A DNA stretch of 20,284 nucleotides, from the NCBI GenBank assembly GCA_009602735.1, contig WELA01012911.1:713863-734146 (forward strand). The letters run 5' to 3'. The DNA is from Mesotaenium endlicherianum (lineage: Eukaryota; Streptophyta; Zygnematophyceae; Zygnematales; Mesotaeniaceae). Of this stretch, positions 15,743 through 20,284 are shown piece by piece. The stretch's first letter is position 1. Each line of letters starts with the position of its first letter. The position numbers and the translations under genes are program-made. Below the pieces are notes generated by a model. It was given only the letters and a program-made list of their open reading frames with translations. It was not told where the DNA came from and ran no database searches.

Positions 15743-16814
15743 TATGCTGCTGATTGGCGGGCCTGAAGCTATAATCACGTACTATAGATGCAATTGTTGG
15801 AAAATCACTATTAAGCTGATCTTCGTCATCCGCTGAAACAACTCCCCCTTGTTCCCAATTTAGCGTGTACGGCCAGCTATAGCTGCACTGGGACAATGTA
15901 CTTATCAAGGTCTAGGCAGAGGTTATTTGGCAGCCCACTCAAACCGAGCGGACAAGGACCACATGTTTTGTTAGGACCAGTCAATTGAGGAATTAGAATG
16001 GGAAGTGGATGAACAAGTCGTCCACGAACGGGAGAGTGGAAGAAACACTCGAAAGAAAAGCTCACCATCTTTTTTTGCAGGCCACGTCCCAGTCACTGCG
16101 CTTGTCTTGCTCTGACTGCAATGTGCCTCTTCACTACTAAGATGTTCTTTGAAGTTCCTGCTGAGTAGCTGTACTTTTGTGTTGGAAATGTGAGTTCGAG
16201 TTCAGGCAAGCTCCGTTTTGAGGACCTTAGAGCAATATGGAGACACACGATAGATTAATGAGCTGACAGATCAGACTGAGGCAGACAGAAGGCTTTAGAC
16301 TCGGGCCGTTGCTTGCAGATGGTTGCCGTCCTGCAGTAAAGCCAGATGCAGCAAGTTGCTACAAGTCAACTCACCACGACGAAATTTGTCGGTATACGGT
16401 CTATGTACGAACCAATAAGAGTAATCGATCGGCTGGAATAGGCGCTCCTGCCGAACCAGGTCGGATGGGCTTGGTTGTCTGCGGTGGTCTGGGAGCAGTC
16501 TGGGCTGGTGTCGTGAGGTTGTCGAAGGCGGTTGCTGCAAGTTTGATCAAGTTTCACAGTATCCTAAAAGTTGCTCATAACGCGGAATGCTACCATGTGT
16601 CCCAGATGTTCCCATGTCGACAGAGCAACTGCTGATCGCGGTGGTCTGCGGCAATATTCAAAACCAGGAGTAAACCGGTGATGACATCTCCTGCTCGCAC
16701 CTGCAGTTTGTCCTCCTGTAGTTTCCTGCGCGGAACTTCGAGAACGCGCCGCACGGATGCATGTGGAAAGGGCTGCCTTTGCTGGTTTTCCTTGTGTAAC
16801 CGTGTCGATAGGAG

Positions 16815-16858
16815 CCAATTTGGAACCAATCGCAATCTGAAGCAAGGCACTATATAAA
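16815..16858 (+). promoter_or_regulatory. Promoter-like CCAAT-CCAAT-TATA cluster
   Basis: CCAAT occurs at 16815-16819 and 16826-16830, and TATATAAA at 16851-16858, about 20 bases after the second. The order and spacing suit a core promoter firing to the right, with a start near 16885. No plus-strand gene can be recognised downstream, so it may serve a non-coding transcript or be chance. The palindrome AAACCGGTTT overlaps the TATA end (16856-16865). Confidence 0.3.
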
Positions 16859-17112
16859 CCGGTTTATTCAAACCAGCTGCGAATCTCCTCTCCGCCACGC
16901 TCAGCCTTTTCGTAGAAATTCGAAAGATTTGTAACAGTGGTACACAGGACTTCCAGGAGCATTTCAGGAAAAATTGAGTTGCACTTGATGTCGCCAAGTG
17001 GCGTCATTTGGGCTTGGTAGATTTCAAAAGCCACGGCGTATACAGTGTGATTATTGATACCGTGCGTGGGGAAAGTATGTTCTGGAACACGGTAAAAGCT
17101 GGTCGAGGAAGT

Positions 17113-17156
17113 TCGGACTCGAAAGTCGGGAGTCGGGAGGAGCTCGGGGAGTCCGA
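17113..17156 (+). repeat. Short inverted repeat with AGTCGGGA units
   Basis: TCGGACTC at 17113-17120 and GAGTCCGA at 17149-17156 are perfect inverted copies 28 bases apart. Two overlapping AGTCGGGA units fill part of the loop, and a third lies at 17381-17388. No function is evident. Confidence 0.5.
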
Positions 17157-18164
17157 GACATGAAGTTTGTCGCTACAGGCACTTTGCTCGTCGACGATTG
17201 TGAACCATTGTAAACCATTTAAAATAGTTGTTGACAATTTTTTTTTGTCAGGAGACCAAAACTTGCAGTTCAACTCTATGTGGGTCCAAAATCAACAGTT
17301 GAGACTGAAGCGCAAAGTCCAGCAAAATCTGGTCGATTTGACATTGTAAGCGTAGAAGTTGACCAACTAAGACGAGAAAAAGTCGGGAGTCAAATCTAAA
17401 GACCGCACATGAGACGTAGAATACTAAGCTCGAGCTATGACAGTGTTGGTAAGTCACGGCAGTAAATGTGGACCGAGTTAACACATCAGCCTCCTCCATT
17501 GTACACATGAAGAACCTTCTCCATGGGCGCTTATAACCTTCCTACTACACCCAAAAATAATTACGCCGATAATCAACACGCAACCAATCTTACCCATGAA
17601 GATTGAAAAAAAGGAGTACATGAGTCTCCAAGTTGTTAAAACGTTCATGTCCAACTTTGATTTACATAAGAATATGACCATCATCACGACCATGGCCTGC
17701 TCACCGACGTGTTCATCAAGAAACGAATAGGCTTTGTCAATCAAAGAAATCATCCATGATGTTGCCATAACGTGTTCCACCTTAGGCAGAGTTTGTCAAA
17801 GATAAGGTTCTTTTCTAGAGTAGGCTAACACCAGTTCCTTCAATTTCTGACTTTTGCTCAAGCTACCTGTCTCTCCTTTACCAATGTAGACATTAAATAA
17901 ACTTGCACAACCCAAGGACCAAACAAAAGGGTCATGCAATTACTGACAGAAAAAAGTGCTACTTTGATGTGCCCGCAAGTGGCTTCTTATGCGCACACTT
18001 GCATTTCTGCCTCTCTCCTCAAGTATGTGACATCACTCACCTCTTCCATGCATGCAAAGATAAGAAGCAAGGAACAATGCAAGCAATATTCACCCCTGTG
18101 CTATGCAGAGGCGAGAAAATGCACAGCACAGCCGTCAGACTAGAACACTTAGCCAAAAGGAGCA

Positions 18165-18196
18165 CCGCATCGGCCGAGTACCGCATCGGCCGAGTA
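18165..18196 (+). repeat. Exact 16-bp tandem duplication
   Basis: CCGCATCGGCCGAGTA occurs twice head to tail with no mismatch. It lies about 100 bases beyond the stop codon of bS6, probably in its 3' untranslated or downstream region. Confidence 0.9.
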
Positions 18197-18298
18197 TGAT
18201 ACCAGATGTAACAAAAAACTCTTCCAAAGCCGCTCAAGCGATGGCCATTTCCGCGGCGTACCAAACTTCTTTTGCGTGCCGTACACTATCCTCAAACA

Positions 18299-18672
18299 TC
18301 AATTTCTCCTCGGACTAGGGCTAGCTCGCGCGGGCTCGTACTCCTCCTCCTCCTCCTCCTCGCCCTCCCCCTCCTCCTCGTCGTCCTCCTCCTCCTCGTC
18401 GTCGTCGTCGCTCACATAGTCCGGCACGTCCCGCCAGAGCGGCGGCGCGGGGTAGTCGGAGCTGTCGGCGTCCTTCATGCGCTTGACGAGCTCGCGGATG
18501 ACGCGCTCGTCGCGCTGCACCACCAGCTTGAACTCGTCCACCCTGTCGGCGGGGAGCTCCACGTTCATGAGCACGTACACGGCGCTCGACGCCTTCTGGA
18601 TGCGGTACGCGAGCGGGCGCAGCCCCCAGTTGCTCAGGCGCCACACCTTGCCCCTCGCCTCCTCCACAAAGT
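18299..18672 (-). CDS. PRPS6: Plastid-type ribosomal protein bS6, last exon
   Basis: The minus strand runs from the acceptor CCCTGCAG to TGA at 18299. The first two bases complete a D codon with the G left by the exon at 19749, after which the frame reads FVEEARGKVWRLSNWGLRPL, then AYRIQKASSAVYVLMNVELP and RDERVIRELVKR. These are the hallmark stretches of bS6: G-K-V at the second strand, W-G-x-R-x-L-A-Y-x-I-x-K, and the (K/R)DE-x-V-(I/L)-R helix. The fit is closer to the chloroplast bS6 of plants and algae than to bacterial bS6. bS6 binds the platform of the small ribosomal subunit beside bS18 and 16S rRNA. After a PAPPLW linker the protein adds an acidic tail of about 25 residues, mostly D and E, ending ASPSPRRN; this extends beyond the usual family end. 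Confidence 0.92.
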
Positions 18673-19748
18673 CTGCAGGGGCATGCCGCAGCACACAATC
18701 GGGATGGACACAGCCGGAGAGCAAATCAGGAGCAAGGAAAACTGAGTTTAGGAAAACTGAGTCGCCGAGCTTGCCGGGAACAAGGACACGGTTGTAAAAG
18801 GCACAACCGGAGTAAAGATTGGCAGTAGAATTAAAGGCCCTCGCCAAAAGCCCTCGCCCAAAGGCCCGGGACTAACTAAGGCCCTCGCTTACGCCTCGTA
18901 GTCGGTAAACAGCCGGAGAGAGAGGACAAACCAAAGCCAATAATTGCAGGAGCAAGACCAAGCCGCCGGAGGCCCGCCGCGACGCGTGGCACGACCCGGA
19001 GAAGGCGTGGCCGAGAGAAAAGCCAGAGACAGGAAAATGAGACCTCGCAGCCACGACGGCAGAGAGGCCTCAGGGGGGCCTCACGGGCTCTCTGCGTAAA
19101 ATCAGAATTGGAATCAGAATGTGTTTGTCTCGGGAGGCAGGATTGCCACCGGCCCACAAGGGGTGTCTGAGATCGTTTGAGGGGGGGTGCAGGGGTTCAG
19201 GGGTTGAGGAGGTGAAGGGGTTGGGGCCGGGGTGAGGGCGGGGGGCTGGTAAGGCGGCCCTCCGAGTGTGCCGGGCGAGCTGGCAGGCTGGCCCAGAGTT
19301 TGCTTCCACTTCTGATGCTGCCGCTCTTTTGAAGTGAGCTCCCGCGGTGGTGCGAGAGTAGACGCACACGCGCCCCACCAGTATACAAAACATGTCCTGC
19401 AGTGAAGTCGTCTGAGTTCATTCGTTCGCCAGAGGACGCCGGCCAGAGCGGACAAGCCCTGGCCCGGCAAAGATTAGGAGAGAGAGGGGCACCCGGGGGA
19501 GGGGAGAGAGGGTGAGTGCGAGCATTTGCATCGCGCAGCGTCAGCAGAGCGAGATGAGAGAACCGGCGGAAAGTGAGACGAAGCACGAGGGGTTTGCTGT
19601 TGACCAAAGAGGGCCAGAGTGGGAGCGGGGGGAAGGGCCACCGGTGCCAGCGGAGCTCAATGTGCTCCCTGAGTGGGTCGCAGAGCACGCTCTTAAAGAG
19701 AGTGAGACGAGCTTGAGGGGAGTGGGAGCGGAAGCAAGAGGGAAGGAC
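18673..19748 (-). other. Intron of the bS6 gene (1,076 nt)
   Basis: Phase-1 GT-AG intron between the two bS6 exons. The donor ACAG|GTCCTT is a weak match to consensus, but the protein is contiguous across it. On the plus strand it contains a 15-bp tandem repeat AGGAAAACTGAGTTT (about 18734-18763, second copy imperfect), repeated AAGGCCCTCGCC units (about 18836-18895) and a G-rich block. Open frames within it show no family resemblance. Confidence 0.8.
19180..19247 (+). repeat. G-rich block in the bS6 intron
   Basis: Many runs of three to seven G on the plus strand, which is the template strand of the bS6 gene. The transcript therefore carries a C-rich tract, while the DNA could form a G-quadruplex. 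Confidence 0.6.
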
Positions 19749-19823
19749 CTGTGAACTTCTGGATGACAGCTGGCACGTCCTCGGAGTGCTTCTCGTGCAC
19801 CAGGAACATGATCTCGTAGTGAC
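19749..19823 (-). CDS. PRPS6: Plastid-type ribosomal protein bS6, N-terminal exon
   Basis: A 75-nt exon on the minus strand, from the acceptor CTGCCAG to the donor ACAG|GTCCTT, phase 1 at both ends. It reads HYEIMFLVHEKHSEDV then PAVIQKFT and leaves one G. HYE-x-(hydrophobic)-x-L-(V/I)-H-E-K-H is the first strand of plastid bS6, and V-x-Q-K continues its first helix, which the next exon completes. The codon before H ends in GT, so an arginine (CGT), as is usual in this family, is likely to be completed from the previous exon. The exon has no initiator methionine at its start and is shorter than common size cut-offs, so it is easily missed. The exon with the start codon and transit peptide lies upstream and is not identified. 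Confidence 0.9.
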
Positions 19824-20093
19824 CTGGCAGAGCCAAAGAGCAGAATAATGATCAGGAGGAGGCAGGTGGCGGCACGACAGGCAGCCGGAAGAAGCCCGGC
19901 CAGGAAAGGAGGCACTCGCTTGCACGCGCGCGTGCGTGCGCCAAGCGATGCTGAGCCTTCTTACCATCGGCCTCCACCTGTCAAGCGTCTTGCTTTGTGC
20001 ACCCCACAGACAAGCGTCCCCCCCCTCCCCCTCCTCCTGCCCTCCCACCTTCCAGCCCCTTTTTCTTACACTCAGAGAAGCCAGAGCCCTTCC

Positions 20094-20158
20094 GTCTTGC
20101 CGTCGGGGAAGCCAGAGTGCAGCCTNGTCTTGCCGTCGGGGAAGCCAGAGTGCAGCCT
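20094..20158 (+). repeat. Exact 32-bp duplication flanking an N
   Basis: The 32 bases at 20094-20125 recur without change at 20127-20158, with only the N at 20126 between them. This is what two contigs with an unmerged terminal overlap look like after scaffolding. The true sequence probably has one copy. Confidence 0.9.
20126..20126. other. Single N: contig join
   Basis: The second of two single-N joins in the window. Because the flanks are identical for 32 bases, this one is probably an overlap and not a true gap. Confidence 0.88.
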
Positions 20159-20284
20159 CCATCGTTGCTTAGACCCTTCTCCAGCCATGAGATGCCTGTT
20201 CTCGCAGTCACTCTTCGTCAGCAGCTGCCGCCAGAGCTGCACAGAGCTTCCCGCGAGCGCGTGAGCTCGAGCATGCCACAAGAG

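Larger units (their letters stand above)
15743..18298. other. Region without recognised gene between NOI-like gene and bS6
   Basis: About 2.5 kb of AT-richer DNA. Open frames reach 135 codons (16590-16997, - strand) and 100 codons (17478-17780, - strand, with hydrophobic stretches), but both are within what chance gives and neither shows a family motif or the G/C codon bias of the true exons. It must contain the 5' region of the NOI-like gene and the 3' end of the bS6 gene. Small features within it are listed separately. Confidence 0.6.
19824..20284 (-). other. Upstream intron or 5' region of bS6
   Basis: About 460 bases upstream of the first recognised bS6 exon, interrupted by an N. A stretch at about 20200-20284 is open on the minus strand (AHALAGSSVQLWRQLLTK) and could hold part of a transit-peptide exon, but no donor with the needed phase and good consensus was found. 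I therefore leave it unassigned. Confidence 0.5.

Noticed and set aside
15975..16115. Resemblance of EWEVDEQVVHERE to the start of a chromodomain of Ty3/gypsy integrases
   Set aside because: Only about a dozen residues match loosely; the following YLVKWKGY-type core is absent, and no reverse transcriptase, integrase or long terminal repeat is found nearby.
16170..16215. Sequence GAGTTCGAGTTCAGGCAAGC resembling a tRNA B box
   Set aside because: No matching A box, acceptor stem or anticodon arm could be laid out around it.
16590..16997. Minus-strand frame of 135 codons, and an overlapping one ending ERGGEEIRSWFE-stop near 16862
   Set aside because: Natural-looking peptides, but three frames here look equally natural, lengths are near the chance limit for several kilobases of AT-rich DNA, and the codon bias of true exons is missing.
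17478..17780. Minus-strand frame of 100 codons with two hydrophobic stretches
   Set aside because: Could be a small membrane protein, but methionine/valine-rich content follows from CAT/GAC repeats on the plus strand, the length is within chance, and an internal GTAAGA donor breaks it.
19197..20162. Minus-strand frame of 321 codons upstream and within the bS6 intron
   Set aside because: It crosses the N and the artefactual duplication, runs antisense-free but out of phase through the true bS6 exon, and is serine/proline/arginine-rich low-complexity sequence.

Overview
This is nuclear DNA of a photosynthetic eukaryote, most likely a green alga or another member of the green lineage. It holds exons of a P-class pentatricopeptide repeat (PPR) protein and of a bS6 ribosomal protein closest to the plastid type. 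The coding blocks are GC-rich and interrupted by long GT-AG introns, and the non-coding stretches between them are much AT-richer. No prokaryotic operon, CRISPR array, tRNA or rRNA was seen. The species cannot be named from the sequence.

Layout. 1-2360 (+ strand): an internal part of a PPR gene, two exons (437-550 and 1692-1981) inside long introns; both gene ends are missing. 2361-10105: an uninterrupted run of 7,745 C, 38% of the window, ending at a single N (10106) and followed by twelve CGG units. This is best read as an assembly or gap-closing artefact, and the three very long open frames across it are not genes. 10107-11787: AT-richer DNA with no recognised gene and no continuation of the PPR gene. 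11788-15742 (- strand): a low-complexity protein of at least 840 codons with two motifs that resemble the RIN4/NOI family, a well-supported large exon (12899-15418), and less certain small flanking exons. 15743-18298: about 2.5 kb without a recognised gene, with one promoter-like CCAAT/TATA cluster. 18299-19823 (- strand): two exons of bS6 (plastid type) with an unusual acidic C-terminal tail; the transit-peptide exon is not identified. 19824-20284: upstream intron or 5' region, with an exact 32-bp duplication on either side of a second single N (20126).

How it fits together: the genes do not form a functional cluster. PPR proteins and plastid bS6 both belong to organelle gene expression, but nuclear neighbours in such genomes are usually unrelated. 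The two single-N joins and the giant homopolymer mean the order of PPR gene versus the rest should be treated as provisional. I did not find an undescribed biological system that I can support. The most useful biology is the double NOI-like protein, its unresolved C-terminus, and the acidic tail of bS6.
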